Source: Ceratotherium simum simum
Lineage: Eukaryota > Chordata > Mammalia > Perissodactyla > Rhinocerotidae
Length of the DNA stretch: 64,000 bases
Reading direction: 5' to 3'
NCBI RefSeq assembly: GCF_000283155.1
Contig: NW_004454193.1
Span: 9,469,241 to 9,533,240 of the forward strand
A program made the translations under genes and the position numbers. Below are positions 1 to 12,554 of the stretch, piece after piece (position 1 is the first letter of the stretch; each line of letters begins with the position of its first letter). The notes beneath the pieces are model-generated. The model saw nothing but the letters and a program-made list of their open reading frames with translations, was not told the origin of the DNA and did no database searches.

Positions 1-690
1 CTGCTGCAGGACCTCACAGAAACAGCCACCAGCAGGCCTGAGAGACCAATGTAGCTTGTGGTAGGAAGACTGCGGCCGGCTCCGAGGACCAGATTATTTT
101 GCCACCCTCTGCTATGTGTGTCCCTTCATCCTCAGCATCACTCGCTCCTCCCTCTCAGTGCCCTAGCTCAAGTCACCCCACTGCTCCCAGCCAACCACCC
201 CGCCCTCCACTCTGCACTTCTCTACCTGATTGCTTTTCTTTATTCCTGACAATCAGAGCCTGATGGTCACTTGCCACACATCTTTTCAGCTTCTGCCTTT
301 GCTACTAACTGAGTCTTCTGCTGTATTTTTCTGCTGAAATTCCCAGGAGAGAATCTGATGGACACAGCTAATTGCCATCACCCTGATTGGGTGGAGGTTT
401 TTCAGTTGGGTCCTTCACAGGCTGTTGATCCTCTATGGGTGGGCTATTCTGAGCCAGCTCCTCATTTCTGGTTTGGGCACCTGTCGTCCAGGAGTGAGGT
501 TTCATTGTATAGAAAGTGGCCACCTATGACTGCTCCCTCTGCACAGAACCAGGACAGAGCTGTTTTTCAGGAGAGGAGGACTGAGATTATGACAGGTACC
601 ACCTTGACCTAGTTCAAAACCCACATATAGAGTAGGCACTCAACACGTGTTAGCTGTTATCCTCAGAACATCCATGTACTGTGTTCCAGC
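1..690. other. Intergenic, no feature seen
   Basis: Open frames at 58-249 and 358-612 are short, lack splice context and resemble nothing I know. No clear repeat. Confidence 0.5.
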
Positions 691-1189
691 CACTGTGTTG
701 GGCACTGAGGAGATGCAGATTGGAAAGATGAAATCCCTGAGCTCACCATTGAGTGAGGGAGGCACGTAAGTTAAGTTCCATATGGGTGATACAGAAGGTG
801 GGAGGAGATTCTCTGGGAGCCTGCCAGAATGGCAGCATGGTCTAAAGAAAAGTTAAATGGAGAGAGGCAAGCTCAAGGAGGGCCTTGAACGTCATGTCTG
901 TTTTCCTGTGGCCACTGGAGGGCTTTAAAGCAGGGAGCAATATTTTGGTATAACCAGGACAATGTTAATGTAGGAATGTTCCCAGCTCTTTTTCCATTCC
1001 CTCACCCCATTCCTGGACTGATGCTCCAGATCAGAGTATTAGAGTGGTGAGATTTACAGACGTGTAATTTACTTATAAAGGCCAAAAGAATAGAGGTAGA
1101 AGAAGGAGGAGACGGAGGAAGAGCTCCTACCAGTGGGATTCAGGGAGGAATTTTTGGTGGAGAACAATACAAATGGTACACAGGGAATT

Positions 1190-1720
1190 TTTTAATTTGT
1201 TTTTTTAAAACAGTTTTAGGTTCACAGCAAAACTGAATGGAAGGTACACACATTTGCCATATCATCTTCCCCCCATATGCACAGCTTCCCCCACTATCAA
1301 ATTCCTGCACCAGGTGGTATGTTTGTTACAACTGATGAAACTACACTGACACATCATAATCGCCCAAAGTCCATAGTTTACATCAGGCTTCTTTCTTGGT
1401 GTTGTACATTTAAAGGGTTTGGACAAATGTATCCACTATTATAGAATCATATAAAGTAGTTTCACTGCCCTAAAAATCCTCTGTGCTTTGCCTGTTCATC
1501 CTTCCCTCCCTTGAACCCCTGGCAACCACTGATCCTTTTACTGTCTCCATGGTTTTGCCTTTTCCAGAATGTCAGTAACTGGAATCATACAGTATGTGGC
1601 CTCTTCAGATGGGCCTTTTTCACTTAGTAACATGCACTTAAGTTTCCTCTACAGCTTCACAGCTCATTTCTTTTTAGCACTGAATAATATTCCATTGTCT
1701 GGATCCACTATCGCCTTGCC
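1190..1720 (-). mobile_element. L1 3'-end fragment, antisense
   Basis: Diverged L1 3'-UTR text: CCCTGGCAACCACTGATC, GGAATCATACAGTATGTGG and TGAATAATATTCCATTGTC, all in antisense order. Confidence 0.8.
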
Positions 1721-1899
1721 CTGACGTCACCACCTATTAATAGTTTTGTGCATTTCATGCTGAACTTTCCTATATATACTTACATATTTTTGAAAAACAC
1801 AAAAGGAATTGTGGTATACCTCTTTGTCTGCAACTTGTGTTTTTTTACTTAGGAGTATACTAATCATTTTAGCTTTCCAGGCCAGTGCATATATATTTA

Positions 1900-3070
1900 C
1901 CTTATTCTTTAAATGACTGCATAATAGGGAAAGAGGATTTGGGGAAGCCGTGGCTAGGATTAAGAATAGGACCTCTTTTGATGTTCTTTAAGATGTAGAA
2001 GTGAGCATAGGAAGTATTTTTAATTATCTTTGGTCACTGGAGTGTGCTTCTTTGAATGTCACACCAAGCTGAGATGGGCACTGAGGACCCCAAGATTTAT
2101 TCAAGTTACATTAGAGAGATCCCCAAGGCAGTGGGGTGGAGGACAGACTCACAGAAGATGGTGTTTAGACTACAAAGGGAAAGGGGAATAAGGACAGAAT
2201 ATCTCCATGGAAAGAGAGGGAGATAAAATTGCAGCCAGCAAGAGAGACTAAAAATTAGTGCCGAAAAGCAAGAGAAGTACCAGGGGAAAACGCTATCCTG
2301 AAATGCAAGAGGAGAGAAAATATCAGGAAGGATGGAGTGGCCAACAGTGCGCTGCAGAGAAGCCAAGCCAGGTAAGATCTGAAAAGGGTCCATCGGATCT
2401 AGGAGACTGTGGGTAAGTTCAGTGACGTGGAGGGAGCGGAAGCCAGAGTGCCAGGCTGCAGCGGGTGAAGCAAGGATGGAGCAAATGTGGGCACAGCAAG
2501 GGCAGGCTACACTTTTGAGAAGTTTCACTCAAGATGAAAGGAGAGCAGTTAAGCAATGACTAAAACAATGTCACGTGAGGCTATAGGGATCATTTTGAAC
2601 TCATATCATTGCTATATAGAGAGATTTAAAGAAATCAAAGTTCAGAGAGTCCTCTTCCATTTTATAAAATCAAACTCTGTCAGGTTAATGGAGCTTACAC
2701 TATGAGTCAGACCCCATTAGCGCATATGTCACTTGGCTGTTATAGGTACCTGGCCGTGACTCAGAAATGCTGACACAGCGCCACGTGGCGCCATATATTA
2801 ATAAGCATTGCCTATGCATTGTCAAACAGTGATGTAAAAGCCTGCATTGTGATATACAGCTGGCAGACCAGCCCAGAACTATGGAAGTTACATCTCCTTT
2901 TGTGGAACCTTTGGGAACCTGTATTTGATTAGAAAATGCCTTGCGATTATGAAAGCCAATCGGGAGATACAGAAAAGTTGCAGCTTTCTTCATATCTAAG
3001 GCTCTGTAGGAAAAAATGACTCAGAAATGTGTTGAATACAATTCTGGCTCAAGTAATCAATCTTTCTAAA
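1900..3070. other. Intergenic with regulatory-motif cluster
   Basis: No gene seen. The minus-strand frame at 2106-2528 is not credible. The AP-1/E-box cluster is the only notable element. Confidence 0.5.
2703..3029. promoter_or_regulatory. AP-1/MARE/E-box cluster, candidate enhancer
   Basis: TGAGTCA at 2703-2709, TGACTCA at 2757-2763, TGCTGAC (a MARE half-site) at 2768-2774, a perfect 14-bp palindrome GCGCCACGTGGCGC with a CACGTG E-box at 2778-2791, and a second TGACTCAGAAATG at 3017-3029 identical to 2757-2769. The block is not in an obvious repeat. The motifs are seen; enhancer activity is inferred. Confidence 0.35.
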
Positions 3071-3074
3071 AAAA

Positions 3075-3305
3075 TAGATGTCAGTGTTGTATAGTGGTTA
3101 AGAACACAGGCAATGGAACCAAACTGACTTGAGTTTGAATCCAAGGTCAACCTCTCCTGAGCTGTGAGACTTTGCACAAATTCCTAACTTGTGAAATGTG
3201 AAGAATAATAGTACCTAACACAGAGGGTGTTATGCAGGTCAGATGAGGCCATGCATGTGCAGTGCTTGGCACAGTGTATGGCACCTAGTAGATGCTCAGT
3301 AAGCA
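3075..3305 (+). mobile_element. MIR SINE
   Basis: TATAGTGGTTAAGAACACAGG, GAGTTTGAATCC and the CTGTGAGACTTTGCACAA core are typical of MIR. Confidence 0.9.
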
Positions 3306-3309
3306 CGAG

Positions 3310-5030
3310 CCAACACTTGGTTCACTGGCCTGGCAGGTAGACACTGGTGTGAAGGGAGCTGCAGGCACTAAGGGCTGAAGGCAATAATGATGGCGACTCA
3401 GCCAGGAGAGGAGAGGAGGTGGGGAGGAAATGAACAGGGACAACAGTAGGTAGGTGGGGGCAAGATGTAAGGGTCTTCTGTTGAGAAAAACAATAAAGCA
3501 GACTCTAAATAGTATCAATAATATATATATTATGTATATGCATATATACATGTACATATACACTACGTGCTTTGCTAAACCTATGACAGAGATATTATCT
3601 GAGCTACTCTCTGTTTCAGTTTTAAGTGACAGAAACCCAACTTTAAGTGACTTAAGTCAAAATTGGAATGTACCAGCTCATGTCACTGAAAACTCATGAC
3701 GGGTGGCTCTGGCATGGCTAGATCCAATGCCTTAAAGAGGACCCAGCCTCACTCATCCCACCTCTCAGCTCACTTGTTTCTGTGGGCTCCCAGGTTAGGC
3801 AGGTGCTCCCCTCCAGGTGGCCAGCAGTTCAGTGCTACCTTCACAGCACCCGCTCTGGAAGAGCACGCTCCAGGTGCCAGGATTGGTCTGGGTTGGTCAC
3901 ATACCCGTCTCTTTACCCTGATCGCTACTGAGGATGATGGGGGTGTTGATATTCTGATTCGCCAGCCTGAGTCTTGTGACCACCCAGGTCAACCTCGCAG
4001 AAACCACATGGAGTGAGAGTGGGGAAGGTGGTTCCCTAAGGACAAATCAACAGTGAACAGATCCTGAACAAGCAAAAATAACTCATCCTCCATCACCTCT
4101 GCTTCAGAGACTTTTAAATGTTTTCAATTTAGGAAATAAAGTGTCTCAATAAATTCTCTTGCATATTTTTAAAAGGCTCCAATCATCTACAGGAGAGTTT
4201 TTCAAACTCGTCACTACTGATATTTTGACGCAGATAATTCCTTGTTGTGGAGACTGTCCTGTGCATTGTAGGATCTTGAGCAGCATCCCTGGCCTCTCCC
4301 CACTGGAAGCCAGTGCACCTACCTACCGTCTCCCTCCTGTTCTGACAACCAGAAATGTCTCAAGGTCAGCAAATACCCCTTGGGAAGCAAAATCACCCCC
4401 TGCTGAGAACCACTGCTCTAGGCAATGTGGTTTCCCTGGGTTTATTTTTATTATAATTATGCAGATAAAATCCAATTTTATCTAGTGATTCTAACCACAG
4501 AAGCTTTCTCAGTGAACTGGCTTTGGGGGAGTTGAGGGGAGAAATCCTGTCCAAGTAGTTCAAGTGAAAGGAAGGTATCACGAGAAAAGAGTCTTCATGC
4601 AATCCAAAGAAGGCTGAATCGGCAAGCCTCAAGGGAGGGTCCCTCTCAGCCCCTTCTCCACCTCGCTGATTCTCTCTTTCTCCACTCCAGCGCCCAGTGT
4701 CCACGGCAGCTGCCCTTCCTGTCAGTTAGTGCGAATAGTCAAGGGAGGAATCTGATTGGTCTCATCCTTTCAAGCCACGCCCATGGGTAGTGCTCTGCTT
4801 GAATCAGGGGTCCGCCCATCCAACCAGCTGATTCCAGGGCTGGAGGGAAAGTGGAATCCGGTGCCTCAGAACCCGGCCTTTCCAGCGACAGGAGCTGAGA
4901 ATAGGGAATCCTCCCCATTCTGGGCCTTGGTTTAAGCGAGCAAGCAAATCAAAATACATCTGCTAGATGTTGGAGGGATGGGGGAGAGAGGCACAAAGAT
5001 ATAAGATATGGTTTGCCTGGCACTAACGGT
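3310..5030. other. Intergenic, mostly unique
   Basis: An AT-rich ATATAC stretch lies at 3519-3562 and an L2/MIR-like fragment at about 4190-4425. GC rises near 4680-4900. Several ORFs of about 100 codons show no family likeness. Confidence 0.4.
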
Positions 5031-5600
5031 TTTATTTTTAAATTAAAAAAAATTTATAGTAGTGAAATGTACATAACAAAATTTACCATTTTAACCAATT
5101 TAAGTGTACAGTGGTATTAAGTACATTCTGTATACAGTACTACATTAAATACGTACTGTGTAAAGTATCACGTTAAGTACATACTGTGGCATTAAGTACA
5201 TTCACATTGTTGTGCAACCATCTCCAGCATCCATCCGTCTCCAGAACGTTTTCATGTTGCCCAGGTGAAACTCTGTACCCATTAAACAACTCCCCAGGCC
5301 CCCAGGCCCCCAGCCCCTGGCGATCACCATTCTACTTTCTGTCTCTATAAATCTGACTACTCTAGGTACTGCATATAAATGGATTGTACAGCACTTGTCC
5401 TTTTGTGACTGGGTTTATTTCACTCGGCATAATGTCCTCGAGACTCATCCATGTTGTGGCATGTGTCAGAATTTCCTTCCTTCTGAAGGCTGAATAATAT
5501 TCCATTGTACAGATATACCACATTTTGTTTATCCATTTATTTGCCAGTGGAAACTTGGGTTGCTTCCACCTTTTAGCTTTTGTGAATGGGACTCACTCAG
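5030..5600 (-). mobile_element. L1 3'-end fragment, antisense (first of two)
   Basis: Runs from AAAATTTACCATTTTAACC through TTGTGCAACCATCTCC to GAATAATATTCCATTGTAC and TTGGGTTGCTTCCACC, then stops where a second copy of the same region begins. Confidence 0.85.
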
Positions 5601-5604
5601 TCAT

Positions 5605-6690
5605 ATTGTTAATTATAGGCACTATGTCATACAGTAGATTTCTAGAACTTATTCATCTTGTATAACTGTAACTTTCTTTATACCCATTGAACAACTCCTT
5701 ATATACCCCCTGGCAACCACCATTCTATTTTCTGCTTCTGTAAGTTTGAGTATTTTAGATACCTCATGTAAGTGGAATCATGCAGTATTTGTCCTTCTGT
5801 GACTGACTTATTTCACTTAGCATTATGTCTCCCAGGTCCATCCATATTGTCACAAATGGTAGGATTTCCCTCTTTTTTTAAGGCTGAATAATATTCCATT
5901 GTTTGTATATACCATATTTTCTTTGTCCATTCATCTGTCCATGGACATTTGAGTTGTTTCCAAATCTTGGCTCTTGTGAATAACGCTGCAATGAACATGA
6001 GGGTGCAGATCATCTCTTCAAGATCCTGATTTCAATTCTTTTGGATATATACCCAGGAATGGGATTGCTGGATCACCTGGTAGTTCTATTTTTAATTTTT
6101 TGAGGAACCTCCATGATGTTGCTTCCATAGTGGCTGCACCATTTTGCTTTCCCTACCAACAGTGTACACGGGTTCCAATTTCTCCACATCCTTGCCAATA
6201 CTTGTTATCTTTTGATTTTTTGATAATAGCCATCCTAACAGGTGTGAGGTGATATCTCATTGATTTGCATTTCCTTGATAATTAGTGATGTTACGCACTT
6301 TTTCGTGTGCTTTTGGCCATTTGTATGTCTTCATTGGAGAAATGTCTATTCAAGTCCTTTGCCCATTTTTTAATCAAGTTATTAGTTCTTTTGCTATTTA
6401 GTTGTATGAGTTCCTTATATATTTTGGAAATTAACCCCTTATCAGATATATGGTTTGCAAATATTTTCTCTTATTCCAGAGGTTACCATCTCATTCTGTT
6501 GATTGTTTACTTTGCTGTGCAGAAGCTTTTCAGTTTACTGTAGTCCCACTTGTCTACTTTTGCTTTTGTTGCCTGAGTTTTTGGTGTCATATCCATGAAA
6601 TCATTGCCAAGCCCTATGTCATGAAGCTTTTCTTCTAGGAGTTTTATGGTTTCAGGTCTTACATTTAAGTCTTTAATCTGGGACTGACTC
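5605..6690 (-). mobile_element. L1 3'-UTR plus ORF2 end, antisense (second of two)
   Basis: Restarts at the L1 3' UTR (CCTGGCAACCACCATTC repeated) and continues into ORF2. The minus-strand frame at 6507-6701 reads like the end of L1 ORF2 ([20 protein letters not shown]). Confidence 0.85.
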
Positions 6691-8690
6691 AGTTTTAACA
6701 CTAAAAGTCCTATGTCACACGAAACCCCTCAGTCCCCCACAAAGAGACAGTTGATCACCCCAGATGTGAACCCAGCTAACTCACCAGAAGCCAGGACCCC
6801 AGCACAAGCAGGCAAGGGCATCACCACCAGTGGAGCTCTGCCTGCTCAGACCATGATTTTGGTGTTCCAGGGAAGGCAACCCTTCCCACCCAGCCTCTGA
6901 GGACTGAGCAGGCTAAAGAGAGGTGGCTCTCAGAGGTCCCCAATGGAGTGCCCAATTAAGTGACAGAAGCCATGCCCAAAGGGGACACTGAAGAGAACTC
7001 TCTCACACACACTTCACAGGATTTGGTTTTGCCTAAGCCTGGCCTTTTGTAAATACCAAAACGCATACAAGATCTAACTCCTACAAGGCCAAGAGGGTTT
7101 TCCATTAACAAGAAACTTTATAAAAATCATGCATTTTCTGTGGTATATATGTACAATGGAATACTACTCAGCCATAAAAAAAAGACAAAATCGTCCCATT
7201 TGCAACAACATGGATGGGCCTGGAGTGTATTATGTTAAGTGAAATAAGCCAGAAAGAGAAAGACAAACACTGTATGATCTCACTCATATGTGGAATATAA
7301 ACCAAGACATGGACAGAGAAAACTGTACTGTGGTTACCAGGAGCAGTGGGGGTGGGAGGTGGGGGGTGGGCACACGGGGTGAAGGGAGTCATATATATGG
7401 TGATGGACAAACAAAAATGTACAACCCAAAATTTCACAATGTTAAAAACCATTAAATCATCAATAAAAAAAATCATGCATTTTCAGTAAATCTGAGATCT
7501 ATTTCTTTCTTTGTGTTTTTGTGCATTATTTCTTGAACGTGCTAGCTGCCAAAGGTGTCCCTTTTCTGTATATTTTTTTCACACTGCATTGCTTGCAAGA
7601 AAACTGCTCAGTTTCTGGCATTAAACACATTTTCTGGTATTAATATCCATATAACCGACAAGGTTTGTTTTTCACGGTCTGTAACGTGGCTTGTTGTGGG
7701 GTAAGAACAGGAACAGTAGGTTTTGGGGAGGTGTAATGTTCTATTCCCACTGGTTTCCCAACTGCTAATTGCTGACAGATTTGAGCATCTTTCAGGTCTA
7801 AAATATTCTAGATCTTTGGTTGGAGATGGGGGGAGGGAAAGAGAATTTTTAAAAAAAAAATAAGTACTTCATCTGTTTATCATGGAATCAAGCCATTCTT
7901 TTTGTAGTTTAAATCTCACATTTTAAATTTCAGCTGTGTGATGCTGTCTTTTGTCTACTGATAGTGTGGGATGCAGGATTTTTTTAAAGTGTATTTTTAT
8001 AGATGCTTCAGTTAATTTGTCTATTTTTGTTAAATAAAAATCTTTCTCTCCTAAAAAGAGGTTTCGCCAAGAAATATTAGGTGAACATGGTCAACTGTAA
8101 GAAAGTTAGATGAACTTGGTAATGATGAAATGATACCGGTCTTGTTAAACTGAGTAAACAGCCGACTGGGTCCATTTCTAACGATCCAGCAGCCACAACA
8201 GCCTCACTCCCGGGATCAGAACCGCCGAGGGCTGTTCCTGGATCTGCGGGAAGCGTGGGCCTCCTTACCTTCAGCACACCCTCCAACTCAACATGTTAAT
8301 ACATAAGAACACCCACGTGGCTGGGACTGATGATTGATTTTAAATTTTAAATTGTGTGTAATGATATTTCAGATGATAAAATCATCCCCTGGGGCTTGAG
8401 CCATGTGGCTTGAAGTAGAGTCACGGGGCTGTCTACACAGCCAGCAGCAGAATGTTGGCAAATGGTGCCTTTGTCAGTCCGTGGGGTGCCGTGACACCCT
8501 TCCCCACCCAGCACTTATAAATTAGGAGACACCAGTGGCCTTCTAAGGGGGTGCATGCTGCTGGCACTTGCCCAGGATCGATCTCCTCCCAGTAAAAGTC
8601 CTGATTTCCCCCGTTAAAAGGGGCATAGGATCTTTACAGTACATAAAGTGATGGTTTAGAAGGGCTTATCTTTACTTTCACTACAAAAAT
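6690..8690. other. Intergenic, partly old repeat
   Basis: Beside the L1 at 7139-7467, the part at 6683-6770 (CTGGGACTGACTCAGTTTTA, CCCCTCAGTCCCCCAC) resembles an old inverted-repeat element. 7485-8050 looks unique and has an AATAAA near 8034. No gene is supported. Confidence 0.4.
7139..7467 (+). mobile_element. 5'-truncated L1 3' end, sense
   Basis: Begins GTGGTATATATGTACAATGG and ends in an A-rich tail. AAAAATCATGCATTTTC at 7122-7138 and 7468-7484 is a perfect target duplication, so this is a fairly recent insertion. Confidence 0.9.
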
Positions 8691-10140
8691 ATGTATTTAT
8701 TTAAATTTCACATTTGCTTTATTTTTAAATTTATTGGAGTTTTTAATGTAAAAGTAATACATGCAAGGGTTTAAAAGGTCAAACCGTGCAAAAGATTAGA
8801 CAGTGAAAAATAAGTCTCCCTCCTCCCCTTGACCCTCGATCTCCTAGTTCTCCTTCCTAGAGGAAAACAGTTACCATTTTTGTTAATATCTTTCTAAAAA
8901 TATTCTGTGCAAAGACAAGCATGTCTATAAATAGATAGCCCCCATGTTTACAAAAATGGTAGCATGCTATGTACATTGTTCTGCATCTTGCTTTTTTTTA
9001 ATTAAAGTTTTTTAGATAATTATAGGTTCACATGCAATTATAAGAAGTGATGCAGGGCCGGCCTCGTGGCTTAGCGGTTAAGTGCGCGTGCTCCGCTGTT
9101 GGCGGCCCGGGTTCGGATCCCGGGCGCGCACCGACACACCGCTTCTCCGGCCATGCTGAGGCCGCGTCCCACATACAGCAACTAGAATGGATGTGCAACT
9201 ACGACATACAACTATCTGCTGGGGCTTTGGGGGAAAAATAAATAAATAAAATCTTTAAAAAAAAAAAAGAAGTGATGCAGAGAGATCCATGTATCCAGTA
9301 CCCAGTTTCCCAACCCCCCCATGGCAGAAACTGTTACACAATATCACAACTAGGATATTGACATTGATAAATTCATCCACCTTATTCAGATTTCTCCACT
9401 TTTACTTGTACTCCTTTATGTGATATAACTTCATACAATTTTACCACGTGTAGGTTTATGTATCCAACACCATGGTCAAGATACAGAACAGCTCCATCAC
9501 CGCAAGGATCTCTCATGTTGCCCTTTTATAATCATACCCAACTCCCTTCTATCCCCTCTCCAATCCTGAACCCCTGGCAAGCACCAATCTATTCTTCATG
9601 TCCAGAATTTTGTCTTTTCAAAAGTGTTATATAAATGCAAACATACAGTAAGTGACCTTTTGGTATTGGCTTTTTTCTCTGAGCATAATTTCCTGGAGAC
9701 TCATCCAAGTTGCTACATGTATCAGATAGTTCATTCCTTTTTTATTGCTGAGCAGTATTCCATCGTATGGATGCACCACAGTTTGTTTAGCCCTTCACCG
9801 TTGGAGGACACCTGGGTTGTTTCCAGGTTGGGGCTATTATTAATAAAGCTGCTATGAACATTCGTGTACAAGTTTTTGTGTCAATGTAAGTTTTCATTTC
9901 TCTTGGATAAAAGCCCAAGAGTACAATTGCTGGGTCATATGATAACGGTACGTTTAATTTTATAAGAAACTGCCAAAGATTTTTTTTTAATTACCATTTT
10001 ACATTCCCACCAGCAATCCAGTTTCTCTGCATCTTCACCAGCATTTGGTGTTTTTTCAGCAAATAGGGAGAGTTTTACTTCTTCCTTTCCAAGCTGTATG
10101 TCTTTTATATCTTTTTCTTGCCTTATTGGAGTGGATTTTT
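8690..10140 (-). mobile_element. L1 fragments, antisense, split by an ERE
   Basis: Diverged L1 text on both sides of the ERE at 9056-9266, with CCCTGGCAAGCACCAATC, GAGCAGTATTCCATCG and AGTACAATTGCTGGGTCATA. Near 10070-10140 it reads as L1 ORF2 interior. Confidence 0.7.
9056..9266 (+). mobile_element. ERE SINE, ERE-1-like, intact
   Basis: tRNA-derived head with A box (TAGCGGTTAAG) and B box (GGTTCGGATCC), a body with CATACAGCAACTAG and GGGGCTTTGGGG, then an A-rich tail. The flanking target-site duplication AAGAAGTGATGCAG (9042-9055 and 9267-9280) is perfect, so the insertion is fairly recent. It sits in L1-derived sequence. Confidence 0.95.
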
Positions 10141-10142
10141 TT

Positions 10143-10490
10143 CCCTTAAGACTATAACTTTCTGATCATGAGATTTTTAGTTGAAGATCTTCTTTTTCCT
10201 TGTTATTTTTTGAACGGTGGAAAAGTTTGGTGTCAAAATCAAGAGAGTCTGCAATTTGTTTAGCATCAGTGACAGATGTTTAAGAATCATAATCATTGGT
10301 TTTCTTCAAAGAATTTAATTCCTTTGATTCTGTCAACAGCATTATGCACATTGAATTTGATTCCTGTATCATTTGGCTTGCATCACTAATTTTACTTTAT
10401 CACCTAAAATTAGTACTGAATAAATAAAATTTAAAGTTGATATTTTCAGAAGTGTACCTTTGGCTTGCAGTCTTTATCAATTATCATTAT
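10143..10490 (-). pseudogene. Degenerate coding-like fragment, parent unknown
   Basis: One minus-strand frame reads about 100 codons with few stops and protein-like composition: ASQRYTSENINFKFYLFSTNF, two stops, then SDASQMIQESNSMCIMLLTE, SKELNSLKKTNDYDS, a stop, TSVTDAKQIADSLDFDTKLF and HRSKNNKEKEDLQLKIS. It lies between two pieces of antisense L1 (to about 10140 and from about 10560) and does not read as L1. A retrocopied mRNA piece inserted in the L1 is the likely origin. I cannot name the source gene. Confidence 0.35.
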
Positions 10491-10559
10491 ATTTATTAAT
10501 AAAATCATCAACAGTTTTAAAGAAGAAAAAATATAACTTGAATATCATATCAGATCAGT

Positions 10560-10960
10560 AATATGGATCCACCTCATTCTTTTTAATGGCTTTGTAGTGT
10601 TTCAAAGTAAAATTGCCTTAATTTATTCTACCAGTGTCCTATTGATAGGTCTTTAGTTGATTCTAATCTTTTGTTATTAGGAACAATGTTTCAACAAATG
10701 TCCTTGTACATATCTTTTCACACACGTGCAGGATACTGTAGAAAAAATTCTAGAAATAGAATTACTGCAACAAAAAATATGTTCACTCTATATTTTGATA
10801 ATAGCTGAATTGCCCTCCAAAGAGATTGAACCAATTTACAGTCTTATCCAACGTAGTGTCTTCTCAAATTTGTTAAATATTTGTCAATCTGATAGGTGAA
10901 AAAAGGATATCTTTTTGTTATAGTTGCTGAATTTTAAGATGAAGAGTTTAAACTCTTCTT
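10560..10960 (-). mobile_element. Old L1 fragment, antisense
   Basis: TGGCTTTGTAGTGTTTCAAAG and TAGGAACAATGTTTCAACAA resemble old L1 3'-end text; it is highly diverged. Confidence 0.5.
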
Positions 10961-11323
10961 AAAATGAAATCAAATTTATGAAACTAAAAGTGACTTTCTG
11001 AAAATAGAAGAGTACTACATTATCTTTTCATATATCAAAGTAGATAATGTTACTATTTTTTATTTAATCCGATTCTCCAGACTGTATTTTTAAAACAATG
11101 TAGGGCTTGTTACACATTTCTTTCTTATATATCGGGGCAGCTTTAGTTCAGGCTTTAGCAAACAGTCACCAAATACCGGTATAAGCCAATAGACAAAGCT
11201 ACTGTCTTCAAGGAGCTTGTGATCCCTTGGGGAGTCTAAATAATTTCATTGTAATAGTAAGTATTAGTATAACCGTCTCGAGTGGATGTTATCACTATAG
11301 TACAGACAAAAAGGAAACTTAAG

Positions 11324-11519
11324 GGGACAGCTTGGTGGCATAGTGGTTAAGTTTGCATACTTCAGCAGCCTGGGATTCATGGGTTCAGATCTGGCTGCGG
11401 ACTTACACACCGCTCATCAAGCCATGCTGTGGCAGCATCCCACATACAAAATAGAGGAAGATCGGCATGGATGTTAGCTCAGGGACAATCTTCCTCACCA
11501 AAAAAAAAAAAAAAAAAAA
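11324..11519 (+). mobile_element. ERE SINE, older type
   Basis: Diverged head (GACAGCTTGGTGGCATAGTGG), GCCATGCTGTGGCAGCATCCC, then the GAGGAAGATCGGCATGG/TTAGCTCAGGG tail and poly(A). An imperfect duplication, AAGGAAACTTA/AAGGAACTTA, flanks it. Confidence 0.9.
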
Positions 11520-11999
11520 GGAACTTAGTTGAATCCGGAGGTTAGGGAAGGCTTTGTGGAGGAGAGAGAGAACATCTGAGCTGAGAAGTAGGGGCTAGCC
11601 AGGTGAAGAGAGGAGGAAAAGGCAATCCAAGCAGAGGGAACAGCATGGAAAAAGACATTAAGGCCTGAGCGAACTTCAGGAATGAGAATACCAGAAATTC
11701 AGCATTTCCAGAGGGACAGGCAGAGGATGAGGCCAAAGCTGCAAGCAGGAGCCCAGAAAGAAGCAAAGATTTGGGCTCTCTCCTGCAAGCTATAGGAACC
11801 GCTGATGGTTTTAAGGAGAAAATGATCAGATTTGCATGTTAATTGCTTACTCTTTCCGTGTTGTGCAGGCCTGGATATATAAGTAATCAGATAATTGTGC
11901 CTTTTTGGTGTGCCTGAAATAGTTCATAGTAATAAAAACTGAATGTGGTTATACATTAAAATTTTTTCTAATCATGTCATTGCTATTTGTATTCATTTC

Positions 12000-12490
12000 C
12001 TATTACTGCTGTAACAAATTACCACCAAATTAGTAGCTTACAACTACATAAATTTATTATCTAACAGTTCTGGAGGCCAGAAGCCCGAAATGGGTCTCAC
12101 TGGGCTAAAATCAAGATGTCAGCAAGTCCTCGTTACTTCTGAAGGCTCTAGGGGAGAATCCATTTCCTTGCCTTTTCCAGCTTCTGCATTCTTTGACTCA
12201 TCACCCCTTCCTCCATCTTCAAAGCCATCAATGCAGCATCTTCAAATCTCTCTCTGACTCCATCTTTTGGCTCCCTCTTTCCCTTGTAAAGACTCATGTG
12301 ATTACATTGGGCTAACCCAAATAATCCAGCATAATCTCCCCCTCTCAAGGTCAGCTGATTAGCAAACTTAATTCCATCTGCAACCTTAATTCTCCCTTTC
12401 CATGTAACATAACATATTTCCAGGTTCAAGGAATTAAGGTTTGGACATCTTTGTGGGGCAATTATTCTGGTTACCATGCTATTCATCCAA
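12000..12490 (-). mobile_element. MaLR-type LTR, antisense
   Basis: CTGTAACAAATTACCACC, CAGTTCTGGAGGCCAGAAG and TTCCTCCATCTTCAAAGCC are common MaLR-like LTR text in reverse. The minus-strand frame at 12148-12486 is a by-product. Confidence 0.6.
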
Positions 12491-12551
12491 CATTAAAATT
12501 TTTTTTTTCAAATTGTAGTAAACGATATATAACATAAAATTTACCATTTTA

Positions 12552-12554
<3 letters not shown>

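Noticed and set aside
6712..8055. Possible processed pseudogene with a coding end, stop at 6898-6900 and 3' UTR to AATAAA near 8034
   Set aside because: The start of the frame (6683-6770) resembles an old inverted-repeat element, no parent protein was recognised, and no good poly(A) tail or target duplication was found.
9056..9266. tRNA gene suggested by A and B boxes
   Set aside because: The boxes belong to the tRNA-derived head of an ERE SINE; no cloverleaf with acceptor stem is present. The same holds for the other EREs and MIRs.
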